Of a stretch of 64,000 bases of DNA, positions 27,886 to 36,903 are shown piece after piece (positions within the stretch are counted from its first letter, which is position 1; every line of letters begins with the position of its first letter). The stretch covers positions 101,784-165,783 of the forward strand of contig JBOGIG010000004.1 in assembly GCA_050742455.1 (NCBI GenBank), read 5' to 3'. This stretch comes from JBOGIG01 sp050742455 (GTDB lineage Bacteria; Actinomycetota; Acidimicrobiia; Acidimicrobiales; JBOGIG01). The position numbers and the translations under genes were made by a program. The notes beneath the pieces were generated by a model. The model did not search any database. It was not told the DNA's origin and saw only the letters and a program-made list of their open reading frames with translations.

Positions 27886-30474
27886 ATGAAGGCCGACCAC
27901 AGCTTCACCGTACCCGTCAAGCTTCCCCCAGCCCTGCAATACCTTTCCCCGTTGTCCACCAACTTACGCTGGTGCTGGGACCGAGCGACTCAGGATGTTT
28001 TCAGGTCCATGGATCCCGCGGCCTGGGAGGCGCATCATGATCCGGTCGGACTGCTGGCCTCGCTCGACGGGGACCGGCTGGAGGACCTGGCCAAAGATGG
28101 CGGATTCATGGCCCTGGCCCAGGCGGCCTGGGACGGGCTCAACCGCTACCTGGCGGGCAGCCCCAGGCTCACCCCAGGTCCGACCCAGACCATGGGATCG
28201 GTGGCCTACTTCTCCCCCGAGTTCGGCCTCACCGAGTCCCTGGCCCAGTACTCGGGCGGCCTGGGAGTACTGGCCGGTGACCACCTCAAGGCGTCGAGCG
28301 ACCAGGGCTTACCCCTAATCGGTGTGGGCCTGTGGTACCGGCACGGCTATTTCCGTCAGGGACTGGACGCCCGAGGCTGGCAACAGGAGTACTACCCCGC
28401 TCAGAACCCTCACGCCACCGCTCTTCGCCCTGCTGGGATCGAGCTGATCGAGATCAAGATGGGCGAGTTGTGCCTCCTGGCACAGGTGTGGACCCTGGAG
28501 GTGGGCCGCGTCCGCCTGTACCTGCTGGACTCCGATGTGGAAGACAATCCGCCCCACCTCCGGCAGGTCACCGACACCCTCTACGGCGGGGACATCGAAC
28601 ACCGTCTGGTCCAAGAGATAACCCTCGGAATGGGTGGCATCAAGGCCCTCGAGGCCTTGGGGGAGACGCCCCAGGTCTTTCATTCCAATGAAGGCCATGC
28701 CGGGTTCCTCGGACTGGAACGGATCCGGGGTCTTGTCGAGCGCCATCGTCTCAGCTTCTCCGAGGCCATCGAAGCAGTGCGGGCCGGTACCGTCTTTACC
28801 ACCCACACGCCTGTGCCCGCCGGGATCGACCGGTTCCCCGTCCAGCTCATGGAGAAGTACTTCTCCCAGTGGGCCAGTGACTGCGGGACCACCATGACCG
28901 ACCTCATGGAACTCGGACACTTCCCCGAGGACGACGACCATGAGCCCTTCAACATGGCGGTCATGGGGCTTCGCCTGGCCGGCGCGGCCAACGGCGTTTC
29001 CCGCCTGCACGGTTCGGTAAGTCGTGAACTGTTCTCACCCCTGTGGCCCGGTTTCGATGTCGATGAGGTGCCCATCGGATCGATCACCAACGGGGTGCAC
29101 GCCCCATCGTGGGTATCCCCGGAGATGGCCACCTTCCTCGCCGCGACGGTCGGCGACACATGGGCCGGGTCCCCCCACGGCGGGTGGGATGGCTTGACCG
29201 CTGCCGACGACGACTCCTTGTGGCGGGTGCGCCAGGCCGGCCGGCAACGCCTGGTCGACTTCGTGCGGGCACAAGTGGGCGAACCCTTAACGGAGGCAGG
29301 ACCCCAAGACGGCGCCGAGTCCCTGCTGGATCCCGACACGCTCACCGTTTGCTTTGCCCGACGCTTTGCCACCTACAAGCGGGCGACCCTGTTGCTGGCC
29401 GACCGCGACAGGCTCCGACGCCTCCTCCTGCACCCCGATCGGCCAGTCCAGTTCGTTTTTGCGGGCAAGGCCCATCCCGCCGACGAGGAGGGCAAGGAGA
29501 TGATCCGCCTCATCAGTGATTTTGCCATCGAGTCCGACGTGATCAGCCGCTTCGTCTTCCTGCCCGATTACGACATCGAAGTGGCCAGAACGCTCTACCA
29601 GGGCGCCGACGTGTGGCTGAATACGCCCCGTCGGCCCATGGAAGCATGCGGAACCAGCGGGGAGAAGGCCGCACTCAACGGGTCGCTCAACCTGTCGGTG
29701 CTCGACGGGTGGTGGGACGAGTACTTCAACGGCTCCAACGGGTGGGCAGTGCCCACGGCCGGATACTCGGCCGACCTGGAAGGCCGGGACGCTGCCGAGG
29801 CCGACGCCGTCTTTCGTATCCTGGAGACCAAGGTGGCGCCTGCCTTCTACGAACGGTCCGACCCCGGCGGGCGTGGGCTGCCCCATCGCTGGCTGGAGAT
29901 GGTCCGAGCCAGCTTGCGCAGCTTGGGCCCTGAGGTTTCGGCTTCTCGCATGGTCAAGGACTACGCCGACAATCTTTACGGCCCGGCCGCGGTCAGGGCC
30001 GCTGCCGTGAGCATCGACAGATTCCGGCCTGCCCGAGAGCTGGCCGGGTGGAAGGCCCAGGCTGGGACTGCTTGGTCAAAGGTGGAAATGGGGCCGACCA
30101 CTTTGTTGCGGGACCAGGCCGAGCCCATGGGCCCCATCAAGGTGTCCACCGAGATCCGCCTGGCAGGTCTAGATCCGAATGACATTTCCGTCGAAGCCAT
30201 ACACGGCCCGGTCAATGCCGACGGTAATCTCGACGATCCCAGGGTCGAGCCCATGACTCCCGATTCTCCCGGGGAAGACCAGCACCTCACCTACCGGTCC
30301 ACACTGACTCCCAGCCGGGCCGGACCCTACGGCATTACGGTGCGAGCCCGGCCCTTCCATCCCGATCTGGGTCGCCCCCCCAGTTCCGGGTTGGCCCCCT
30401 GTTTCGGCCCATCTCCTAGCTCCGAGGAGATGGCCGGATCGGTCGATCCGACACCGGGACCGGAAGGCGATTAG
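27886..30474 (+). CDS. glgP: Alpha-glucan (glycogen) phosphorylase
   Basis: This 862-aa GT35 enzyme releases glucose-1-phosphate from alpha-1,4-glucans. It is of the bacterial/archaeal AlgP type with a DUF3417-like N-terminus (LPPALQYLSPLSTNLRWCWD). It shows YFSPEFGLTESL, QYSGGLGVLAGDH, VFHSNEGHAGFLGLERI, FTTHTPVPAGIDRFP, and the PLP-lysine segment EACGTSGEKAALNGS followed by LDGWWDEYF. The start is ATG 27886; no Shine-Dalgarno is present, but TAATCT at 27872-27877 is correctly spaced for a leaderless transcript starting at the A of ATG. The last 50 or so residues are Pro/Ser-rich. A strong hairpin follows the stop. Confidence 0.94.
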   Translation: MKADHSFTVPVKLPPALQYLSPLSTNLRWCWDRATQDVFRSMDPAAWEAHHDPVGLLASLDGDRLEDLAKDGGFMALAQAAWDGLNRYLAGSPRLTPGPTQTMGSVAYFSPEFGLTESLAQYSGGLGVLAGDHLKASSDQGLPLIGVGLWYRHGYFRQGLDARGWQQEYYPAQNPHATALRPAGIELIEIKMGELCLLAQVWTLEVGRVRLYLLDSDVEDNPPHLRQVTDTLYGGDIEHRLVQEITLGMGGIKALEALGETPQVFHSNEGHAGFLGLERIRGLVERHRLSFSEAIEAVRAGTVFTTHTPVPAGIDRFPVQLMEKYFSQWASDCGTTMTDLMELGHFPEDDDHEPFNMAVMGLRLAGAANGVSRLHGSVSRELFSPLWPGFDVDEVPIGSITNGVHAPSWVSPEMATFLAATVGDTWAGSPHGGWDGLTAADDDSLWRVRQAGRQRLVDFVRAQVGEPLTEAGPQDGAESLLDPDTLTVCFARRFATYKRATLLLADRDRLRRLLLHPDRPVQFVFAGKAHPADEEGKEMIRLISDFAIESDVISRFVFLPDYDIEVARTLYQGADVWLNTPRRPMEACGTSGEKAALNGSLNLSVLDGWWDEYFNGSNGWAVPTAGYSADLEGRDAAEADAVFRILETKVAPAFYERSDPGGRGLPHRWLEMVRASLRSLGPEVSASRMVKDYADNLYGPAAVRAAAVSIDRFRPARELAGWKAQAGTAWSKVEMGPTTLLRDQAEPMGPIKVSTEIRLAGLDPNDISVEAIHGPVNADGNLDDPRVEPMTPDSPGEDQHLTYRSTLTPSRAGPYGITVRARPFHPDLGRPPSSGLAPCFGPSPSSEEMAGSVDPTPGPEGD

Positions 30475-30508
30475 CTCCGGGGAATCGACTGGTCCATTTG
30501 CTCAACGG

Positions 30509-30542
30509 TGGCGCCGCCGGCCCGGCCAGGCCGGCGGCGCCA
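30509..30542. terminator. GC-rich hairpin between convergent glgP and enoyl-CoA hydratase
   Basis: A perfect 14-bp stem pairs 30509-30522 with 30529-30542 around the loop CGGCCA. It lies 35 bp after the glgP stop and 8 bp after the end of the minus-strand gene. Neither side has a clear U-tract, so it may be a bidirectional actinobacterial-type terminator or a 3'-end stabilising hairpin. Confidence 0.75.
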
Positions 30543-30549
30543 GGACCCG

Positions 30550-31350
30550 CTACTTGCCGACGAAGGTGGCCTTTCCCGGGCCCTGCGCCAGGAAGGAAGC
30601 CACGCCCGCTTGTGCATCGACGGTGGCAAAGACCTGCTTGAAGCATTCGAGCTCCAGGGCCAAGCCTGCTCGCAGATCCCCATCCAGACCTGCGTCTATG
30701 GCCCGCTTGGCCAGCGCGTGGGCCAGCACCGGCCCCCGGGCCAGCTCTCCTGCCCATTCCAGCGCCGCCTCCAGAACCGCCTCGGCCTCCGCCTCCCGGC
30801 TCGGCCCGGTGATTACCCGGTCCACCAGACCAATACTCTCGGCCTCGGTCGCCCCCACCTGGCGACCGGTCAAGATAAGAGCCTTGGCGCGGGCCGGTCC
30901 CACCAGTCGGGCCAGACGTTGGGTGCCACCTCCTCCGGGGATGATCCCCAGCTGGATCTCGGGCTGACCCATCCGGGCCGACGCGGCCATAACGCGAAAG
31001 TCACAAGCCAGGGCCAATTCACAACCGCCACCCAAGGCATAGCCGGTGATTGCCGCGATCACGGCCCGAGGCACTTGGGCCAGGGTGTTCAAGGCCCGGT
31101 GGAACAACCCCCCGATCTCGCCTGCCCGTTCGGAGTCGCCGAACTCGGCGATGTCCGCCCCGGCGGCGAAGAGGCGCGGTCCCCCCCACACCACCACCGC
31201 CCCGGGTGGGTTGGCTTCCAGGTCCGATGCGGCCTCGGCAAGCTGGACCAACAAATCGACCGACAAGGCGTTCATCTTGGGCCGGTCCAGGCGAAGTAGC
31301 GCCACCCCGTCCGGACGGCGCTGCAACGTGATGAATTCGGGGCTCATCAC
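30550..31350 (-). CDS. Enoyl-CoA hydratase/isomerase family protein
   Basis: This 266-aa crotonase-fold protein shows LDRPKMNALSVDLL, the oxyanion-hole segment FAAGADIAEF, and GYALGGGCELALACDFRV. It also has the Glu-bearing PEIQLGIIPGGGGTQRL with a second conserved acidic position, as in true hydratases. The C-terminal helix contains FLAQGPGKATFVGK. It likely hydrates trans-2-enoyl-CoA in beta-oxidation; exact substrate unknown. The start is ATG 31350 or the adjacent ATG 31347. It lies 62 bp downstream of meaB. Confidence 0.92.
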   Translation of the reverse strand: MMSPEFITLQRRPDGVALLRLDRPKMNALSVDLLVQLAEAASDLEANPPGAVVVWGGPRLFAAGADIAEFGDSERAGEIGGLFHRALNTLAQVPRAVIAAITGYALGGGCELALACDFRVMAASARMGQPEIQLGIIPGGGGTQRLARLVGPARAKALILTGRQVGATEAESIGLVDRVITGPSREAEAEAVLEAALEWAGELARGPVLAHALAKRAIDAGLDGDLRAGLALELECFKQVFATVDAQAGVASFLAQGPGKATFVGK

Positions 31351-31377
31351 GCCAAGCTACTCATGACACCGAGCAGG

Positions 31378-31421
31378 AGTCACCTGGCAGTTACATCGCA
31401 GTCACCTGGCAGTTACATGGC
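31378..31421. repeat. 22-bp tandem duplication spanning the meaB stop codon
   Basis: The unit agtcacctggcagttacatc(g/g)c occurs at 31378-31399 and 31400-31421 with one mismatch near its end. The second copy contains the meaB stop, so the gene's last bases and trailer were duplicated. The unit is not a multiple of three, which is tolerated because it adds sequence after the stop. Confidence 0.9.
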
Positions 31422-32483
31422 ACCGCCACCGTCCTGTCCGGCGCCTTCGGCGACGCTCCTTACGATTTGGCCGGCGGCACGATAGGGATCGAGCCGGCGA
31501 GCCATCATCTCCAGGCGGCGGGACTCGAATGCCGGACCATCCCACACCCCGAGCGCCCTCTGCTCGAGCAGGCGAATGACGATGCGACGAAGCTCGTCTT
31601 CCAGGCGCTTGGCCCGGCGCAGTTCCAATGCCCCCGATTCATTGTTGTACAGGCGATGGCGGACGATCTCGGCCCACAACTCGGCCGGTCCCTCATCGTC
31701 GGAGGCCACGGTGCGCACGATGGGGGGGCGCCAGTCCCCCATCAGGGACAGATCCAACATCGACTTCAGGTCCCTCTCGGTCTGGCGCACCCCGGGTCGA
31801 TCGGCCTTGTTGATCACGAAGATGTCGGCTATCTCCATGAGGCCTGCCTTGTTGGCCTGCACGGAGTCGCCCCATCCAGGCGTGACCACCACCACGGTGG
31901 TGTCGGCGGCTCCGGCCACTTCTACTTCGACCTGTCCCACTCCCACCGTTTCCACCAGAACCACAGGAAATCCGACGGCATCGAGGAGTCGGATCGCCTC
32001 GGGAACGGCCAGGCTCAGACCTCCGAGGTGCCCCCGGGTGGCCATGGAACGGATGTACACCCCCTGATCGGTGGCGTGGTCAGCCATGCGCACCCGGTCA
32101 CCAAGGATTGCTCCGCCCGAGAACGGCGACGACGGGTCTACAGCCACGACGGCCACCTGCCCCTCGGTCCGCGCCTGGCTGATGAGGCAGTCGGTCAGGG
32201 TTGACTTGCCCGCTCCCGGCGCCCCTGTCATCCCTATGGTGTAGGCCCCTCCTCCGAGGGGGTATGCCAGTTCCCCAATCCGACGGGCACGGGGTCCACC
32301 CCTCTCCACCCAGGACAGCAGGCGAGCCAAACTGGCCCGCCGGCCGGCCGCCGCCGACTCGAACAGGTCGACGATCGAGCTTGTGGACGAACCTGTCGTC
32401 GATCCATCGACCAAGGTGTCCCTGGCGCCATCGATCCCCCCAACAACCGGGCCTTCAGCCCGTTCGACCTCAGGCTCCGACAT
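31413..32483 (-). CDS. meaB: MeaB/ArgK-type GTPase, methylmalonyl-CoA mutase chaperone
   Basis: This 356-aa G3E-family P-loop GTPase has Walker A GAPGAGKSTL, VAVDPSSPFSGGAILGDRVRM, SMATRGHLGGLS, VETVGVGQ and the guanine motif NKAD. MeaB proteins protect and reload B12-dependent methylmalonyl-CoA mutase. The mutase itself is not in the window, so the exact client is unknown. I start at ATG 32483 (MSEPEVERAEG), which overlaps the 3' end of murA by 14 bp. The 40-residue Thr/Ser-rich N-terminus is not conserved in the family. Confidence 0.9.
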   Translation of the reverse strand: MSEPEVERAEGPVVGGIDGARDTLVDGSTTGSSTSSIVDLFESAAAGRRASLARLLSWVERGGPRARRIGELAYPLGGGAYTIGMTGAPGAGKSTLTDCLISQARTEGQVAVVAVDPSSPFSGGAILGDRVRMADHATDQGVYIRSMATRGHLGGLSLAVPEAIRLLDAVGFPVVLVETVGVGQVEVEVAGAADTTVVVVTPGWGDSVQANKAGLMEIADIFVINKADRPGVRQTERDLKSMLDLSLMGDWRPPIVRTVASDDEGPAELWAEIVRHRLYNNESGALELRRAKRLEDELRRIVIRLLEQRALGVWDGPAFESRRLEMMARRLDPYRAAGQIVRSVAEGAGQDGGGAM

Positions 32484-33816
32484 CGCACGCGACCCTGGTG
32501 ACATCGGCCCCCAGCGTCGACAGTTTGCCGGCAAAGTCCTCGTAGCCCCGATCGACGTGGGCCGCTCCCTTCACTTGGGTCTCGCCCGAAGCGGCCAGTC
32601 CGGCTAGCACCAGTGCGGTTCCGGCCCGAATGTCGCCTGCCGTGACCGAGGCGCCCGCCAGGTGGTCGACCCCTCGGACCACGGCGTGATGGCCCTCGGT
32701 GGTGATATCGGCGCCCATGCGTCGGAGCTCTTCGATGTAGCGGAAGCGCCCAGCGAAGATGTTCTCCGAGACGATCCCAGTTCCCGAGCCCGTGCACATC
32801 ATGGTCACCATCAACGGCTTGTAATCGGTAGCCACTCCAGGGTAGGGCAGGGTGGCCACGTCAACGCACGAAATTCGACCGGCAGCACTGGCCCATATCC
32901 CTTCGACGTCTGCGCCGCCGGCACCAGCCGGACCCAGGGCGCCGTCGGGGGGAAGAGGCGAGGTGCCGGTGGATATGGACATCCCCATCTCGCTCAGCTT
33001 CTCCAGGAGCATGTCCATGTGTTGGGGATTGGCTCCCCCGACAAAGATCTCACCCCCAGCGATCCCCACTGCGGCCAGGTAGGTAGCGGCCTCCACCCGA
33101 TCGGACACGACTCGGTGATGAGCGGGCCTGAGAGATCCGACGCCCTCGACCACGAGGCGGGAGGTGCCTTCACCGCTGACCCGGGCACCCATGCCGTTGA
33201 GCATCTGGGCCAGATCTACCACCTCGGGTTCCCGGGCCGAGTTCTCGATGATGGTGGTCCCCTTCGCCAGCACCGCCGCCATCAACAGGTTGTCCGTAGT
33301 GGTGTGACTCGGATACTCCAGAACCAGGCGGGTTCCCTTCAAACCGTCGGCCCTGGCCTCCAGGTACCCAGGCTCTTGGGTGAAGTCCGCCCCCAATGCT
33401 TCCAAGCCCCGCAGGTGAAAGTCGATCGGACGGTTCCCGAAGTCGTCGCCGCCGGGTTGATGGATCACCGCCCGGCCACAGCGCGCCAGCAACGCCCCGG
33501 GCAACACGACCGAAGCCCTCATCCGCTCCACGAGGGCGTAGGGGACATCTGGGTTGAGGATCGCCGGCGTATCGATCTGGAGATGGTCCGAGCCCACCCG
33601 GTTCACAGTCACACCCATCGTCCCCAACAGATCGGCCATCACATCCACGTCGCTGATGCGAGGCACGTTGAACAGGTGATGTCGTCCCTCGGCGAGGATG
33701 CAGGCCACCATGAGCTTGAGCACCGAATTCTTGGCCCCGCCCACATGAACCGCTCCGGCGAGCGCAGCACCCGGGCGGACCAGGAACATCTCGGCTCGTT
33801 TCATCTGAGAAGTCAC
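32470..33816 (-). CDS. murA: UDP-N-acetylglucosamine 1-carboxyvinyltransferase, Asp-type active site
   Basis: This 448-aa EPSP-synthase-fold enzyme catalyses the first committed step of peptidoglycan synthesis, transferring enolpyruvate from PEP to UDP-GlcNAc. It shows GAVHVGGAKNSVLKLM (Lys-Asn), RISDVDVM, MRASVVLPGALLAR, LDFHL-like PIDFHLRGLEALG, PSHTTTDNLLMAA, and YPGVATDYKPLM. The catalytic loop reads PGGDDFGNRP, so the usual PGGC cysteine is Asp (residue 124 from GTG 33816; residue 120 from ATG 33804). The same change in Mycobacterium tuberculosis MurA gives intrinsic fosfomycin resistance. A Gly/Ala/Pro-rich insert (TGTSPLPPDGALGPAG region) is also present. Confidence 0.94.
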   Translation of the reverse strand: MTSQMKRAEMFLVRPGAALAGAVHVGGAKNSVLKLMVACILAEGRHHLFNVPRISDVDVMADLLGTMGVTVNRVGSDHLQIDTPAILNPDVPYALVERMRASVVLPGALLARCGRAVIHQPGGDDFGNRPIDFHLRGLEALGADFTQEPGYLEARADGLKGTRLVLEYPSHTTTDNLLMAAVLAKGTTIIENSAREPEVVDLAQMLNGMGARVSGEGTSRLVVEGVGSLRPAHHRVVSDRVEAATYLAAVGIAGGEIFVGGANPQHMDMLLEKLSEMGMSISTGTSPLPPDGALGPAGAGGADVEGIWASAAGRISCVDVATLPYPGVATDYKPLMVTMMCTGSGTGIVSENIFAGRFRYIEELRRMGADITTEGHHAVVRGVDHLAGASVTAGDIRAGTALVLAGLAASGETQVKGAAHVDRGYEDFAGKLSTLGADVTRVACDVGA

Positions 33817-33849
33817 GCCCTCAGTATGGTCCGCCGACCGGCCCCGCCA

Positions 33850-35808
33850 TCAACTGCCTCGGCTGGGGACGTCAGCGTGGCCCTGGCCGCCACCGACGTT
33901 ACCGGGGAGGCCGGCCAGGAATGCCTCCATACGTTCCAGCTCGTCGACGATGGTGGCAGGGCGCTTCCAACCATGGCCCTCGCCGGGATAGACCACCAGT
34001 TCGACCCGTCCCCCGGCGTCCCTCACGGCCCGGGCCAGGGCCTGGGATTGCTCCAGGGGGACCACGGGATCCTCGGAGCCATGAAGGATCAGCAATGGGG
34101 CGGTTATCAGTTGGGCAAAATGCAGGGGTGATCGGTCCCGGTACACGTCCGCTGCTTGCGGGAGGGGTCCGATGAGGGAGTCGGTGTAATGGGCCTCAAA
34201 GCGGTGAGTCCGGGCACGAAGGTCCATGAGGTCGGCCACCCCGTACAGGTCGATCCCCGCAGCGCACAGCTCAGGATGGTGAGCCATCAGGCTGAGCACG
34301 GTCAGGCCGCCCGAGGATCCCCCGACGGGGACCATGCTCCCGGGTAGGGCCCAGTTCCGCTCCAGAGCGGCGCGCATCCCCCCGGCGGTGTCAGCCACGT
34401 CCAAGTCACCCCACCGATGGGTCAGGGACTGGGTATAGCGCCGACCCCACCCCGAAGAGCCCCGATGGTCGGGGGCCAGCACCGACCAGCCCCTCTCCAG
34501 GAAGTAGGCCAGTCGGGGATTGAACGTCACCTGCATCTGTCCCGTTGGGCCACCGTGGAGCCACACCAGCAGCGGGGCCGGATCGTCGCCTCGGGCCCGG
34601 TACAGGCGGCCGTGGACCACACCCAGGGACGTGCTGGCCGGTGGATCGGATACGGCTGACGGATCGGATACGGCTGACGGATCGGGAGTCACCTCTGCTT
34701 CCCATTCCACCAACTCGGGCTCGACCAACCCGGCCCCTTCGAAGCCCCCAACCGGTCCTCGAACGACTGGGCGTCGGTGGCGGGTGGCCACATCCAGGAC
34801 AAAGACCTGAGTCGGTGTAACCGCTCCCGATCTCAATCCGGCCAGGTGCGATCCGACCCACGACAATGCGCCGTGCACCCCCCGACCGAGCTCGGTTATC
34901 TCTCCATTGTCAAGGGGGGCCAGGCACAGCCGGCCGAAACCGCCCTCGTTGCGAGCCAGGGCCACCGCCAAAGAGTCGGGCGACCAGGCAAAACTTCTCT
35001 GGCCCCCGCCCCAAGTCGGTTCGGCGTGTTCGAACGCCTCTGCCACAACTGGCCTGGGAGCGGTGGCGCCGCTGCGGTCTGCCACCCAGACATTGGCCCA
35101 GCCCCCCGCATCACAGATGTAGGCCAGGTATGACCCGTCGGGGGAGTAGCGCGGCTGGCCCAGGCTTTTGCCCGGCCCCCCGGCCGCAATCCACCCCTCT
35201 CCTGGTCTGGGATTGTCGCCGTCGGACAAAAAAGGGGCGACTCGTATGAGACTGGAGTCCCACGCCATGTCGGGGGCGTCCCACTCGTGCCAGGCCAGCT
35301 CGGCGCCGTCGGGCGACCATACCGGATCTAGAGCGAACCGGCCCGAGGACACCTCGGGAGGAGATATAACGGCCGGGCCGGAAACGTGCCCGGAGGTCGA
35401 TCCGGTCGATACCACTACGACCGATCGAGTGGCCGCCACGAAGGCCACCCATGCCCCGTCGGGCGACACCGCAGGACACGAAGCATCAAGCGGTTCGGTC
35501 AGGGGCCGCGACGGTCCTCCCTCGGCGCGGACCTCGTGCAGGGCGCCGTCCTGGCCCACATAGATCAGGCCGGTCCCGTCCGGGTACCAGTCGGCAACGG
35601 CGCCGGACAATCCATGGGTTCCCACCGGCGCTGGGTCAGTGGCCACAATGGTTTCCGGCCCTCCTTCAGTGTCAATGACAGCCAGGTAGTTGGTTCCCCC
35701 CCAACCCACCAAATAGGCCACGCGGCGCCCTTCTGGGGAAAGCCGGGGGTCGCCGATGGTCCGTCCCGCCCCGCACATCAAAGCGGTAATGCGCCGACCG
35801 CGGGTCAT
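33850..35808 (-). CDS. S9-family prolyl-oligopeptidase-like serine peptidase
   Basis: This 652-aa protein has an N-terminal WD/beta-propeller-like half (repeated SPDG motifs: SPEGRRVAY, SPDGAWVAF, SPDGAELAW, SPDGSYLAY). A C-terminal alpha/beta-hydrolase follows. The oxyanion segment is LVWLHGGPTGQM, the nucleophile elbow is GGSSGGLT, the Asp is in LHGSEDPVVP and the His in YPGEGHGW. No signal peptide is evident, so a cytoplasmic dipeptidyl-peptidase or acylaminoacyl-peptidase role is likely. ATG 35808 and 35820 are both possible starts. A loop with two DPSAVS units (18-bp repeat) separates the halves. Confidence 0.88.
   Translation of the reverse strand: MTRGRRITALMCGAGRTIGDPRLSPEGRRVAYLVGWGGTNYLAVIDTEGGPETIVATDPAPVGTHGLSGAVADWYPDGTGLIYVGQDGALHEVRAEGGPSRPLTEPLDASCPAVSPDGAWVAFVAATRSVVVVSTGSTSGHVSGPAVISPPEVSSGRFALDPVWSPDGAELAWHEWDAPDMAWDSSLIRVAPFLSDGDNPRPGEGWIAAGGPGKSLGQPRYSPDGSYLAYICDAGGWANVWVADRSGATAPRPVVAEAFEHAEPTWGGGQRSFAWSPDSLAVALARNEGGFGRLCLAPLDNGEITELGRGVHGALSWVGSHLAGLRSGAVTPTQVFVLDVATRHRRPVVRGPVGGFEGAGLVEPELVEWEAEVTPDPSAVSDPSAVSDPPASTSLGVVHGRLYRARGDDPAPLLVWLHGGPTGQMQVTFNPRLAYFLERGWSVLAPDHRGSSGWGRRYTQSLTHRWGDLDVADTAGGMRAALERNWALPGSMVPVGGSSGGLTVLSLMAHHPELCAAGIDLYGVADLMDLRARTHRFEAHYTDSLIGPLPQAADVYRDRSPLHFAQLITAPLLILHGSEDPVVPLEQSQALARAVRDAGGRVELVVYPGEGHGWKRPATIVDELERMEAFLAGLPGNVGGGQGHADVPSRGS
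34643..34687. repeat. 18-bp tandem repeat in the S9 peptidase gene
   Basis: The unit ggatcggatacggctgac occurs at 34643-34660 and 34661-34678, followed by a partial third copy. It encodes the DPSAVSDPSAVSDP linker between propeller and hydrolase domains. Confidence 0.92.
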
Positions 35809-35853
35809 GGCCAACAACATACGGCCGGCAAGCTTTGAGTAGGGTCATCCCAT

Positions 35854-36849
35854 ATGACGCGACAACGACAAGGGCCTGACCGCAACCTGGCCATGGACCT
35901 GGTTCGAGTGACAGAGGCGGCGGCCATGGCCGCCGGTCGGTGGATGGGTCGGGGCGACAAGGAAGGCGCCGACGGGGCCGCTGTGGACGCCATGCGCATC
36001 GTGCTCGCCACTGTGGCCATGGATGGCGTGGTGGTGATCGGCGAAGGCGAAAAGGACGAAGCTCCAATGCTCTACAACGGTGAGCGCATCGGCGACGGCA
36101 GTCCAATGTTGACCGACATCGCCGTCGATCCGATCGACGGGACGACCCCTACTGCCATGGGCCGGGGCGGGGCCCTGTCGGTGATCGCCGTCAGCGACCG
36201 TGGCACGATGTTCAACCCCGGGCCATGCGTGTACATGGAAAAGCTGGCCGTGGGGCCCGAGGCGGCGGGCCACATCGATATTTCGCGGTCGCCCACGGAC
36301 AACCTGATGGCTATCGCCCAGGCGAAGGGGACTACGGTCAGGAATCTGACGGCCGTGATCCTGGACCGCGAGCGGCACATGGACCTCATCGCCGAAGTGC
36401 GCGACGCGGGCGCGCGCATTCGTCTCATTACCGATGGCGACGTGGCCGGAGCCATCTCTACTGCGTGGCCCGAGTCCGGCGTTGACGTCCTGTTCGGCAT
36501 CGGGGGCACGCCCGAGGGGGTGATCTCCGCCGCCGCCCTCAAGTGCATGGGAGGCGAGATCCAGGGCCGGCTATGGCCTCGCGACGCCGCGGAGCGCAAT
36601 TCGGCCATGGCCGCCGGGTATGACCTCGACGCCATACAAAGCAACGACGATCTGGTGCGAGGAGGAAATTGCTTCTTCGCTGCCACCGGTATCACCGATG
36701 GCGAGCTGCTCAACGGGATCCGATACTCGTCGCGCGGCGCCGCCACCCAATCCCTTGTGATGAGGTCGAAGTCGGGTACCGTGCGACGGATCGACGCCCT
36801 GCACCGGCTGGAGAAGCTGGCCGAGTTCTCGGCCATCGAGTTCGGCTGA
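35854..36849 (+). CDS. glpX: Class II fructose-1,6-bisphosphatase
   Basis: This 331-aa GlpX enzyme hydrolyses fructose-1,6-bisphosphate in gluconeogenesis and is usually the only FBPase in actinobacteria. It shows GRGDKEGADGAAVDAM, VVIGEGEKDEAPMLYNGE, the metal site AVDPIDGTTPTAMG, ITDGDVAGAI, and GIGGTPEGVISAAALK. TAGGGT at 35840-35845, 8 bp before ATG, with no Shine-Dalgarno, suggests a leaderless transcript. It is divergent from the S9 peptidase gene (45 bp). Confidence 0.96.
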   Translation: MTRQRQGPDRNLAMDLVRVTEAAAMAAGRWMGRGDKEGADGAAVDAMRIVLATVAMDGVVVIGEGEKDEAPMLYNGERIGDGSPMLTDIAVDPIDGTTPTAMGRGGALSVIAVSDRGTMFNPGPCVYMEKLAVGPEAAGHIDISRSPTDNLMAIAQAKGTTVRNLTAVILDRERHMDLIAEVRDAGARIRLITDGDVAGAISTAWPESGVDVLFGIGGTPEGVISAAALKCMGGEIQGRLWPRDAAERNSAMAAGYDLDAIQSNDDLVRGGNCFFAATGITDGELLNGIRYSSRGAATQSLVMRSKSGTVRRIDALHRLEKLAEFSAIEFG

Positions 36850-36903
36850 CCGCGCCCGCCCAAGTCACCCGGGCTCAGTCGCCCAGCCCTGCGTCGACCA
36901 GCC

